In this document: piece by piece, positions 1 to 6,520 of the stretch
Layout: every line of letters begins with the position of its first letter
Numbering within the stretch: position 1 is the first letter of the stretch
Assembly: GCA_002395905.1 (NCBI GenBank)
Contig: DGVK01000090.1
Span: 1 to 9,781, forward strand
Direction: 5' to 3'
Length of the DNA stretch: 9,781 nucleotides
Source of the DNA: Verrucomicrobia bacterium UBA4286
GTDB taxonomy: Bacteria; Verrucomicrobiota; Kiritimatiellia; RFP12; UBA1067
The notes under the pieces: generated by a model
What the model was told of the DNA's origin: nothing
The model's input: the letters and a program-made list of their open reading frames with translations, nothing else
The model's database searches: none
Position numbers and translations under genes: made by a program

Positions 1-70
1 AAGGCTAGCAAGTAAGCAGCAAAAATCCGGGATAAGGGTGAACATTAGTCCCCACTTGCTCCGCCATTTA

Positions 71-79
71 TGGTATAAT
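71..79 (+). promoter_or_regulatory. Extended -10 promoter element for the transporter operon
   Basis: The sequence TGGTATAAT is a perfect extended -10 (TGn followed by TATAAT at 74-79), so a strong -35 is not needed, and none is seen at the usual 16-18 base spacing. Transcription would begin near base 86 and leave a leader of about 40 bases. That leader contains a purine-rich ribosome-binding stretch (AAGGAAAAGGAAA, 107-119) a suitable distance before the ATG at 126. It is the only convincing promoter I see in the window, and all later genes could be read from it. The first 70 bases hold no gene I can support. Confidence 0.65.
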
Positions 80-125
80 ACGCTTCATCACCAAAGACGG
101 TTTAAAAAGGAAAAGGAAACTAACT

Positions 126-863
126 ATGAAAAAGCTGGCAATGGCCGCTCTCGCGGCAGTCTGCGCCTGTGGTTGCGCGCAGAAGGACGATGGCACTGTA
201 AAGATGATCACCGAGGCGACATTCCCGCCGTATGAGTTCCTGCGCGGACAGGAGATCGTCGGCATCGACGTGGAGATATGCCGCGCCGTCGCGCAGAAGC
301 TCGGCAAGAAGTTCCAGTGCGAGACGGTCGATTTCGATTCGGTTATACCCGCCGTCATCTCCGGAAAGGCCGATCTCGCCGCTGCCGGAATCACCGTCAC
401 CGAAGATCGCAAGAAGAACGTCGATTTTTCGATTCCCTATGTCACGACGGGCATAGTTGTCATTTATTCCAAGTCCAACCCCTACACAGGCCCCGGACAG
501 CTCAAGGGCAGGCGCGTCGGTGTGCAGGGCGGCACGACGAGCGAGACGTATGTTCTTGAAAAGCTCGGCCAGGAGCCGGAGCGCAGCCGCTCGCCGGCGG
601 AGGCGGTCGCGGCGCTCAAGGCCGGGCGCGTCGATTTTGTCATAGCGGATATCGATCCTGCCAAGAACTGCGTCAAAGGCGAGAACGACCTGGCGATCAG
701 CGACTTCGTGACGAGCGAGGATTACGCGATTGCGATCAAGAAAGGCCGTCCCGACCTGCTCAAGGTCATTGACGAGACCATCGCCGAGATCAAGGCCGAC
801 GGCCGTCTCGCCAAGTGGATTGCAGACTTCACCGCCGAAGCGGACAGCCTCAAGAACAAGTGA
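126..863 (+). CDS. Polar amino acid ABC transporter, solute-binding lipoprotein
   Basis: This 245-residue periplasmic binding protein would capture an amino acid and deliver it to the permease encoded next. A basic start and hydrophobic stretch (residues 1-12) lead into a cysteine cluster (C13, C15, C17). V12-C-A-C15 and A14-C-G-C17 are the possible lipobox sites, so it is probably an outer-leaflet lipoprotein. The mature part has the SBP_bac_3 pattern: FPPYEF (33-38), then GIDVEICRAVAQKLGKKF, and TEDRKKNVDFSIPY with R95. In this family that arginine holds the ligand carboxylate. D175 in lobe 2 is at the usual place for the ligand amino group. Length is normal for the family. The ATG has a good Shine-Dalgarno (AAGGAAA) and an extended -10 promoter upstream. 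Its stop overlaps the GTG start of the permease. The exact substrate (Gln, Glu, Arg, His, Cys and so on) cannot be read from sequence alone. Confidence 0.93.
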   Translation: MKKLAMAALAAVCACGCAQKDDGTVKMITEATFPPYEFLRGQEIVGIDVEICRAVAQKLGKKFQCETVDFDSVIPAVISGKADLAAAGITVTEDRKKNVDFSIPYVTTGIVVIYSKSNPYTGPGQLKGRRVGVQGGTTSETYVLEKLGQEPERSRSPAEAVAALKAGRVDFVIADIDPAKNCVKGENDLAISDFVTSEDYAIAIKKGRPDLLKVIDETIAEIKADGRLAKWIADFTAEADSLKNK

Positions 864-1567
864 ACGCGCTCATAGACGACTTTTCCCTCTGCTTCGTCAA
901 GAACGGGCGGTGGGAGTATCTGGCGAACGGCCTCTGTGTGACGCTGGAGGTCGCGCTCGCGGCGATCGCGCTCGGGCTTGTCATAGGGTTCATCGTGGCG
1001 GTGATACGCTCGACCCACGACAAGTACGGGCGCTTCGCGTTCCTGAACCTTCTCGCGAAGGTCTACCTTACCGTCGTGCGCGGTACGCCGATGGTGGTCC
1101 AGCTCCTGATAACCTACTACATAATACTGAGAAGCGTCGATTCGAAGATCGCGATCGCCATTCTGGCTTTCGGGCTCAACTCGGGCGCGTACCAGGCGGA
1201 GATAATCCGTGCGGGAATCGTATCCATCGACCCCGGCCAGATGGAGGCCGCGCGCGCGCTCGGCCTTTCATACTGGCGGGCGATGCTCAAGATAATCCTG
1301 CCGCAGGCGGTGCGCAACGTCCTGCCGGCGCTCGGCAACGAATTCATCGTGCTTATGAAGGATACGTCGATTGTCGGCTACATCGCGCTGATCGACCTCG
1401 CGAAGGGCGGCGACATAATCCGCTCGCAGACGTATTCGGTGTATCTGCCCTACCTTTCGGTGGCGGCGGTGTATCTGGTGCTGGTGATGACGTTCACATG
1501 GCTTCTCGGCAGGCTCGAGCGCCATCTGAGAGCGACCGGAGCAGACCCGGTCCACAACGACAGCTGA
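860..1567 (+). CDS. Polar amino acid ABC transporter, permease subunit
   Basis: This inner-membrane subunit (235 residues) would form the translocation path, normally as a homo- or heterodimer with the ATPase at 3224-4168. It shows the hallmarks of the HisM/GlnP family: an early hydrophobic segment, the conserved RGTPMVVQ stretch, and the cytoplasmic EAA coupling loop (EAARALGLSYWRAM followed by KIILPQAVRNVLPALGNEF and KDTSIVG). I choose the GTG at 860, which overlaps the preceding stop (GTGA), over the in-frame ATG at 815. The longer form adds 15 polar residues (MDCRLHRRSGQPQEQ) that are not family-like and lie inside the binding-protein gene. No separate ribosome site is visible, so translational coupling is likely. 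Isoleucine codons are ATA 9, ATC 12, ATT 2, a useful host signature. Downstream, where the ATPase gene would be expected, a restriction-modification pair intervenes. Confidence 0.92.
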   Translation: MNALIDDFSLCFVKNGRWEYLANGLCVTLEVALAAIALGLVIGFIVAVIRSTHDKYGRFAFLNLLAKVYLTVVRGTPMVVQLLITYYIILRSVDSKIAIAILAFGLNSGAYQAEIIRAGIVSIDPGQMEAARALGLSYWRAMLKIILPQAVRNVLPALGNEFIVLMKDTSIVGYIALIDLAKGGDIIRSQTYSVYLPYLSVAAVYLVLVMTFTWLLGRLERHLRATGADPVHNDS

Positions 1568-1591
1568 AGACAATCTGCATGTAGGCAAACA

Positions 1592-2506
1592 ATGAACGGC
1601 AAGGCTCCACATATCGTGCAATATCAGGGTTCCAAGAGGATCCTTGCACCGCAGATATTGCAATACATGCCGAAAAGCTGTTCGCGCATGATCGAGCCGT
1701 TCTCCGGCACTGCCGCAATGACAATTGCCGCAGCGATGGATGGTCGTGCATCCTCGTTCATGGTCAATGATCTTAACGCGCCGCTGGTGAAAATGCTTAA
1801 AGAGGCAGTTGAAAGACCGACGCGACTGCTCAGGGATTACGAGCATGTCTGGTCTTCTCAGTTTGAGTTTCCCGAGGGGCATGTGGCGCATTTTTATGCT
1901 GTGAGGGATCGTTTCAACGCAGGCGAAACTTCGTCGGCAAACATGCTGTATCTTCTGGCCAGATGTGTCAAGGGATCTGTGCGCTATGGAAGGGGCGGAA
2001 ATTTCAATCAGTCCCCGGACAAGAGAAGGCACGGGACTTCGCCGGCGAAATTGGCGCCCAATCTTCTGGCTGTTTCGAAGCTTCTTAAGGGGCGGACGGA
2101 GTTCTCATCCGTTGACTATCGGGAAATGTTCAAGATTGCACGAAAGGGCGATGTCGTGTATATGGATCCTCCCTATCAAGGTGTTTCGGATGTGCGCGAC
2201 AATCGATATTGTTCCGGTGTGTCGTTTGCCGAGTTCGTGGAGTCGCTTTACGAATTGGAGGCAAAGGGAGTTGATTATCTCATCAGCTATGACGGGCAAT
2301 GTGGAGGCAGGGGCTATGGCGAGGAGCTGCCATCAGATCTGAAGTGCAGGAAATATCTTCTTTGTGCCGGACTTTCCACACAGGCGACGTTTCTTGGACG
2401 CCGGGAGGTGACATACGAGGCTCTTTATGTGAGCAAGAGCATAGCGCCGCGCGTGGAATCGAATATCTGCGAACAGTGCGAATTTCAAGAGGTCGCGTCA
2501 TGGTGA
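1592..2506 (+). CDS. D12-class adenine-N6 DNA methyltransferase (type II R-M)
   Basis: This 304-residue enzyme would transfer methyl from S-adenosylmethionine to N6 of adenine in a specific site, protecting host DNA from the partner nuclease. The motif order is that of the Dam/D12 (alpha) class. YQGSKR lies near the N-terminus (motif X). Motif I is EPFSGTAAM (35-43), followed by NDLN (59-62) for cofactor binding. A GGNFNQSP-like stretch is mid-protein, and the catalytic motif IV is DPPY (192-195). The target-recognition part lies between motifs I and IV, but the recognised sequence cannot be inferred. The C-terminus holds a C-x-x-C (ICEQCEF). The Shine-Dalgarno is weak (AGG at 1583-1585). The last 7 bases (ATGGTGA) overlap the nuclease start, a common arrangement that couples the two proteins. 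GC is lower than in the flanking transporter genes. Confidence 0.9.
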   Translation: MNGKAPHIVQYQGSKRILAPQILQYMPKSCSRMIEPFSGTAAMTIAAAMDGRASSFMVNDLNAPLVKMLKEAVERPTRLLRDYEHVWSSQFEFPEGHVAHFYAVRDRFNAGETSSANMLYLLARCVKGSVRYGRGGNFNQSPDKRRHGTSPAKLAPNLLAVSKLLKGRTEFSSVDYREMFKIARKGDVVYMDPPYQGVSDVRDNRYCSGVSFAEFVESLYELEAKGVDYLISYDGQCGGRGYGEELPSDLKCRKYLLCAGLSTQATFLGRREVTYEALYVSKSIAPRVESNICEQCEFQEVASW

Positions 2507-3216
2507 AGATATCCAGATCCATTCGCGCGAGACTCGCGGCGATTACAGCAAAACGTCCCAAGACGGTCATTGAGCATTTGCTGAAACATGGCGTAGTCAC
2601 AACTGCAGAGTTGGCCGATAAGTACGGATACGAGCATCCACCAAGGGCAATTCGCGACGTGCGGGAATACGGCGTTCCTATTGTCACGTTCAAGACGAAG
2701 GACAAACAGGGGAAAAGCATTGGGGCGTACAGATTTGGGGATTTGGACAAATGGCGTGGCATTTCCGGTAAGGCGGCAGGCAGGACAATGTTGTCCAAGG
2801 CGTTGAAGAAGGCTCTTCTGGAGAAGTTCGGCTCGCGCTGCGCAATCTATCTGGAAGAAATGGATGCCCGGCTGCTCCAAGTCGATCATCGCGTTCCATA
2901 CGAGATAGGCGGAGATGGCGATGCTTCGAATGTCGATGGGTTCATGTTGCTGTGTCCATCTGCGAACAGGGCAAAGTCATGGACATGTGAACACTGCGAA
3001 AACTGGACAAGAAAAGACGCTGCGTTTTGTATGCGGTGCTTCTGGGCGCACCCGGAAGACTACGACCATGTTGCGGGTCGCCCCGTGCGGCAGATTGTGG
3101 TGACGTTTACTGGCGACGAGATTGCCGACTATGAACAGCTTGTGGCGCTTTACGGACGAGGGGAAGCGCAGAAAACCGTAAAAAGACTTATCAACAGCCA
3201 TTTGAAAGGTGTATAG
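2500..3216 (+). CDS. HNH restriction endonuclease with winged-helix-like N-terminus
   Basis: The partner of the methyltransferase (238 residues) is a probable type II restriction enzyme. Residues about 20-75 ([20 protein letters not shown] onward, ending in IGAYRFGD) look like a winged helix-turn-helix that would contact DNA. Residues about 108-185 hold a beta-beta-alpha metal nuclease: D129-H130 with P133 and following glycines, N144, C152, then N156-R-A-K159. It is followed by a zinc-type knuckle C163-x2-C166 ... C177-x2-C180 and the [13 protein letters not shown] stretch. The general base would be H130. An earlier cysteine, C114, is followed at +3 by Tyr117 where many HNH proteins have a second cysteine. 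I choose ATG 2500 because it overlaps the methyltransferase stop; the frame stays open upstream to 2299, but that part is a shadow of the methyltransferase. Codon use is unlike the host genes. The recognition site is unknown. Confidence 0.85.
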   Translation: MVKISRSIRARLAAITAKRPKTVIEHLLKHGVVTTAELADKYGYEHPPRAIRDVREYGVPIVTFKTKDKQGKSIGAYRFGDLDKWRGISGKAAGRTMLSKALKKALLEKFGSRCAIYLEEMDARLLQVDHRVPYEIGGDGDASNVDGFMLLCPSANRAKSWTCEHCENWTRKDAAFCMRCFWAHPEDYDHVAGRPVRQIVVTFTGDEIADYEQLVALYGRGEAQKTVKRLINSHLKGV

Positions 3217-3223
3217 CATAGAT

Positions 3224-4168
3224 ATGTCTGAAACACTGCTCAAGATCGAAAACCTCAAGAAGAGCTTCGGGAAGCTCGAGGTCATTAAGGGTCTTTCGAC
3301 GGATATCCGCCGCGGCGAGGTCGTCGTAATGATCGGCCCCAGCGGCAGCGGTAAATCCACGTTCCTGAGGTGCATGAACCTTCTGGAGACGCCGACCGAG
3401 GGTCATATATACTTCGACGGCGTGGATATCGTCGCGGCCGACGAAGCGACGAAGAACCGCGTGCGCAGCGAGATGGGCATGGTTTTCCAGCACTTCAACC
3501 TGTTTCCGCACCTGTCGATACTCGACAACATCACGCTCGCGCCGCGCCTGGTGCGCGGTGTGCAGCGGGCGGCCGCCGAGAAAAAGGCCATGGAGCTTCT
3601 CGACCGCGTGGGCCTGGCCGACAAGGCGGGGGCATATCCGCAGCAGCTTTCGGGCGGACAGAAACAGCGCGTCGCGATAGTCCGCTCGCTCGCGATGGAG
3701 CCGAAGGTCATGCTCTTCGACGAGCCGACTTCCGCTCTCGACCCTGAAATGGTCGGTGAGGTTCTCGATGTGATGAAAGACCTCGCGAAGAACGGCATGA
3801 CGATGGTTGTTGTCACGCACGAGATGCGTTTCGCGCGCGACGTGTCGAGCCGCATCCTCTTTCTGGAGGGCGGCCACATCGCGGAGGAGGGGACGCCGTC
3901 CGAAATCTTCGGCGCGCCGAAGTCCAACAGGCTCAAGCTCTTCCTCGGCAAGGTCAATGTCGAGAGCGTGCGCCAGGGGGTGCTCGCCGACGGCGTAGTC
4001 GATCTGGACGAGGCCCGGCGGCTCAAAGAGATGCTCAAGCCGCTGAAAGGCGCCGGCGGTTTCGTGTCGCTTCTGGACGGCGCGCTGGACGGCGCCATCG
4101 CGGAGGGGAAGATGACGGAAGAGCAGTCTGCCGTCATCAGGAACATGCTGCTTGCCGTCAAAAGCTGA
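3224..4168 (+). CDS. Amino acid ABC transporter ATPase with novel C-terminal extension
   Basis: This cytoplasmic ATPase energises the permease at 860-1567. Its motifs are complete: Walker [10 protein letters not shown] (38-46), Q-loop region [11 protein letters not shown], signature LSGGQ (142-146), Walker B VMLFDE (162-167) with D166/E167, and switch histidine H199. It is of the GlnQ/HisP type, which normally ends near residue 245. This one has 314 residues, with a predicted helical extension from about 244. I choose ATG 3224, giving [16 protein letters not shown], over an in-frame GTG at 3209 that adds five residues. GAAAGG at 3204-3209 lies inside the end of the nuclease gene and gives a somewhat long spacing, so expression probably depends on coupling with the acquired cassette. 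The GC-rich codon use matches the binding protein and permease, supporting one split operon. Confidence 0.93.
   Translation: MSETLLKIENLKKSFGKLEVIKGLSTDIRRGEVVVMIGPSGSGKSTFLRCMNLLETPTEGHIYFDGVDIVAADEATKNRVRSEMGMVFQHFNLFPHLSILDNITLAPRLVRGVQRAAAEKKAMELLDRVGLADKAGAYPQQLSGGQKQRVAIVRSLAMEPKVMLFDEPTSALDPEMVGEVLDVMKDLAKNGMTMVVVTHEMRFARDVSSRILFLEGGHIAEEGTPSEIFGAPKSNRLKLFLGKVNVESVRQGVLADGVVDLDEARRLKEMLKPLKGAGGFVSLLDGALDGAIAEGKMTEEQSAVIRNMLLAVKS
3953..4165 (+). other. C-terminal extension domain of the ABC ATPase (duplicated DG motif)
   Basis: This part of the ATPase gene encodes residues 244-314, beyond the usual end of the family. It contains two related motifs. The first is [14 protein letters not shown] (about 254-267). 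The second is [14 protein letters not shown] (292-305). Between them lies a hydrophobic helix (FVSLLDGAL). The small protein starting at 9564 has the same two-part layout (LEDGKVDRAEAQIL and LEDGVVTPEESLRI). The pattern recalls TerB-like or pseudo-EF-hand helical modules, but the acidic residues of a real calcium loop at positions 1 and 3 are missing. A role in regulation or protein contact is inference. Confidence 0.55.
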
Positions 4169-4184
4169 ATCTTAAAACCAAATC

Positions 4185-4191
4185 AAAGGAG
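4185..4191 (+). promoter_or_regulatory. Ribosome-binding site of upp
   Basis: AAAGGAG ends 5 bases before the ATG at 4197 and is the strongest Shine-Dalgarno in the window. It lies in the 28-base gap after the ATPase gene and fixes the upp start. No terminator or clear promoter is visible in this gap, so upp may be read with the upstream operon. Confidence 0.7.
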
Positions 4192-4196
4192 AATCC

Positions 4197-4823
4197 ATGA
4201 ACGTCGTACTCGACCATCCGCTTGTGGCCCATCGCGTCACATTGATGCGCGACCATGAAACACCGCCGAAACTCTTTCGCGAGCTTGTCAACGAGATAAC
4301 GACCTTTCTCGCCTACGAAGCCCTCAAGGACATCCGCGTCTCGGCGGTGGATGTTGTGACGCCGGTCGCGAAGGCGAAGGGCGTGAAAGTCAACGAGCCG
4401 CGTATAATCCTCGTGCCGATTCTTCGCGCCGGAATGGGGATGCTTGACGCGATGCTTAACGTTCTGCCCTACGCTAAGGTAGGCGTTCTCGGCATGCAGC
4501 GCAACGAGGCGACCGCCGAGCCGGTTCCGTACTACGCGAAGGTCCCGCCGGCCAAGGACGGAGAGGAGCTCGCTCTCGTCATCGACCCGATGCTCGCCAC
4601 CGGCGGCAGCGCCTGCGACGCCGTGGCGCAGCTCAAGAAGCTCGGCTACAAGCGCATCAAGTTCCTCAATCTTATAAGCGCGCCCGAGGGTATATCCAAA
4701 TTCGAGAGCGAGCATCCCGACGTGCCGGTCTACACGGCGGCAAAGGACGAGAGGCTCAATTCGCACTTCTACATAGTGCCCGGGCTAGGCGACGCCGGCG
4801 ACCGTATTTTCGGAACGCTTTAG
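4197..4823 (+). CDS. upp: Uracil phosphoribosyltransferase
   Basis: This cytoplasmic pyrimidine-salvage enzyme joins uracil to PRPP, giving UMP and pyrophosphate. At 208 residues it is the standard length. The PRPP-binding loop IDPMLATGGSA lies at 129-139 (preceded by ALV). The uracil-specific C-terminal signature PGLGDAGDRIFGT is at 195-207. ILRAGMGM in the middle is also typical of the family. A strong Shine-Dalgarno fixes the ATG. Only 2 bases separate its stop from the transporter gene that follows, so the two are probably cotranscribed. Nothing about it looks altered. Its placement between an amino acid transporter and a signalling set may simply reflect operon accretion. Confidence 0.97.
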   Translation: MNVVLDHPLVAHRVTLMRDHETPPKLFRELVNEITTFLAYEALKDIRVSAVDVVTPVAKAKGVKVNEPRIILVPILRAGMGMLDAMLNVLPYAKVGVLGMQRNEATAEPVPYYAKVPPAKDGEELALVIDPMLATGGSACDAVAQLKKLGYKRIKFLNLISAPEGISKFESEHPDVPVYTAAKDERLNSHFYIVPGLGDAGDRIFGTL

Positions 4824-4825
4824 CG

Positions 4826-6520
4826 ATGACGTTCGCGGCCTCGAAGTTCAAGTCGTTCCTGCCAGCCGCGACATTTGCGATGGCGGCCGAGTTCCTTATG
4901 GGAATGTCGGATTCCGTCATCTGCGGACACATACTGGGAGAGACCGGCCTTTCGGCCGTCAATCTGATGCAGGGGGTGTTCGAGATCGTCACCTTCGCAG
5001 GTATGATGGTGACGGTCGGCACGAGCGTATTCTTCGCGACCGAACTCGGCGCCATGCACCTGCGCCGCGCGCGTGGCTATTTCACGCTGGGCTGCCTGTC
5101 GTCGGTCGCGGCGGGACTGCTGGCGGCGGCAGTGCTCGCGATCGTGCGCGCTCCTGTCATCGCGGCGTTCGGCGCTTCGCCGGAGGTGTCGGCTATGACT
5201 TCTTCCTACTGGCTGTGGTTCCTGCCTGCGGCGGTTCTGCAGCCGGTCGCGTTTTTCCTCGGCACGATGTGCTACACCGACGGCGATGCAAAGCTGTCGT
5301 TCTATTCATACATCGCGCAGCTTGTCGGGAACTGTGCTCTGTCGATACCGCTCACGATGTCGTTCGGCGCGGCGGGATGCGCGGCCGGGACGGGGCTCGG
5401 CTCGCTTCTGGCGGTCGTCGTGCTGCTGTTCCACTTCCGCAGGAAGGGGTGCATGCTCGGCTTCTCGCGGCACTTTTTGCTGTCGGACCTCCTGCGAATG
5501 GCCCGCACGTCGTTCGGCGACGGCAGCAAGAATCTCGGCAAGGCGACGCTCATGTTCGCCCTCAACGTCTATGTTATATCGCATTTCGGGTCGGAGATGC
5601 TGCCGGTTCTCGCCGTCGCGGTGATGACAATCGGCATATCGGAGATCTTCGACGGCGTGGCGAATGCCGCGCAGCCGCTTGCGAGCGTATATATAGGCGA
5701 GAAGAACGTCGTGCTCACGAAGCGTGTCATGCGTATTGCGGTGCTCACCGCCCTTGTCGAGGGATGCGGGGCGATGATGCTTCTCATGGCCTGCCCGGAC
5801 GTCATGCTGTCCCTCGCCGGTGTGAACGACCCGGTGATTCTGCCGGAGGGACGGCTGGCCGTGAGGCTCGTGTCGCTTTCTCTGCCGGGTCTGGCGCTCG
5901 TGCTCCTGTTCAATTCATACTATGTGTTCATAAAGCGTGAGATCCTTTCGACCGTGCTGACGCTCTCGGCGGTGCTCGTCGCGCCTCTGGCGCTCTTCAC
6001 CGCAGGCGGTGCGCTCTGCGGCGTGCACGGCTTCTGGTTCGCGCTCGGTGTCGCGCCGTGCGCGGCGCTTGTCGCGGTTTCGCTGTATCTCCTGTTCCGC
6101 GAAGGGCGCGCGAGGTTCCCTTTCATCCTGCCGGAGGACCGCGAAAAGAGCCTGCGCGTGTTCGATCTCGCGCTGGATCCTGTGGAGATATGCGCCGCGT
6201 CCGCGGCGGTCGAGGCGCATCTCCGCGAGAAGGGTGTCGAAGAGCGCCGCGCGGCAAAGGCGGCGCTTCTTGTGGAGGAGGCGCTTATGGTAGTGCGGGA
6301 CCACAACAGCGGCAGGCGAATCCTCGCCGAGGTGACGGCGGATACGGGAAACGGACTTTCGCTCGTCCTTCGCGACGACGGCGAGATATTCGACATAACC
6401 GACGCCGACGCGCAGGTGTCGTCGCTGCGATGCTATCTCGTCTCCAATCTGATGACCGAAATCCCGAACCGCCGCAACATAACCACGACAGGTTTCAACA
6501 GAAATATATTCAAACTATGA
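4826..6520 (+). CDS. MATE-family transporter fused to an RsbW-like ATPase domain
   Basis: This 564-residue membrane protein has two parts. Residues 1 to about 430 are a MATE-type exporter with roughly 12 hydrophobic segments in two halves; the N-terminal half has FLMGMSDSVICGHILG and the second half starts near residue 225. MATE proteins swap H+ or Na+ for organic substrates. Residues about 440-564 resemble the GHKL ATPase of SpoIIAB/RsbW anti-sigma kinases: EEALMVVRDHN (484-494) as N-box and DDGEIFD (517-523) as G1 box. Two key features are absent. The N-box asparagine that binds Mg is Val489 (E485 +4), although H493 is kept. The glycine-rich G2 box is replaced by SSLRCYLVSNLM. The tail may therefore bind a partner rather than phosphorylate it. 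From memory, MATE proteins with such tails occur in other gut bacteria, but I know of no assigned role. The stop overlaps the next ATG (ATGA). Confidence 0.88.
   Translation: MTFAASKFKSFLPAATFAMAAEFLMGMSDSVICGHILGETGLSAVNLMQGVFEIVTFAGMMVTVGTSVFFATELGAMHLRRARGYFTLGCLSSVAAGLLAAAVLAIVRAPVIAAFGASPEVSAMTSSYWLWFLPAAVLQPVAFFLGTMCYTDGDAKLSFYSYIAQLVGNCALSIPLTMSFGAAGCAAGTGLGSLLAVVVLLFHFRRKGCMLGFSRHFLLSDLLRMARTSFGDGSKNLGKATLMFALNVYVISHFGSEMLPVLAVAVMTIGISEIFDGVANAAQPLASVYIGEKNVVLTKRVMRIAVLTALVEGCGAMMLLMACPDVMLSLAGVNDPVILPEGRLAVRLVSLSLPGLALVLLFNSYYVFIKREILSTVLTLSAVLVAPLALFTAGGALCGVHGFWFALGVAPCAALVAVSLYLLFREGRARFPFILPEDREKSLRVFDLALDPVEICAASAAVEAHLREKGVEERRAAKAALLVEEALMVVRDHNSGRRILAEVTADTGNGLSLVLRDDGEIFDITDADAQVSSLRCYLVSNLMTEIPNRRNITTTGFNRNIFKL

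Larger units (their letters stand above)
1568..3223 (+). other. Restriction-modification cassette inserted in an ABC transporter operon
   Basis: The methyltransferase and HNH endonuclease genes sit between permease and ATPase genes that normally adjoin. Hand counts of GC per 60 bases give 32/60 at 1801-1860 and 30/60 at 2581-2640, against 37/60 at 1261-1320 and 44/60 at 3541-3600. Isoleucine codons in the endonuclease are ATT 9, ATC 2, ATA 2; in the permease they are ATT 2, ATC 12, ATA 9. Both point to acquisition. I see no direct repeats, inverted repeats, integrase or transposase at the edges, so the mechanism of entry is unknown. No terminator is visible inside, so read-through to the ATPase gene is plausible. 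Confidence 0.7.

Noticed and set aside
1..15. Possible last codons of an upstream gene (AAG GCT AGC AAG TAA)
   Set aside because: Four codons are too few to support a gene; the frame is equally likely by chance.
29..52. A short imperfect hairpin (GGGATAA pairing with TTA-g-TCCC) as an upstream terminator
   Set aside because: The stem is only about 7 pairs with a bulge and there is no T-run after it.
815..859. Longer N-terminus for the permease from ATG 815
   Set aside because: It adds polar residues unlike the family, lies within the binding-protein gene, and the GTG at 860 forms a classic overlap with that gene's stop.
1268..2032. A 254-codon open frame on the - strand spanning the permease-methyltransferase junction
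   Set aside because: It is antisense to two well-supported genes and has no recognisable domain or ribosome site.
3188..3217. A possible promoter TTATCA-18-TATAGC before the ATPase gene
   Set aside because: Only 4 of 6 matches in each box, and it would give an essentially leaderless transcript. Too weak to claim.
3209..3223. GTG 3209 as start of the ATPase
   Set aside because: It would leave no room for the GAAAGG ribosome site at 3204-3209 and adds five non-conserved residues. ATG 3224 is preferred, though not certain.
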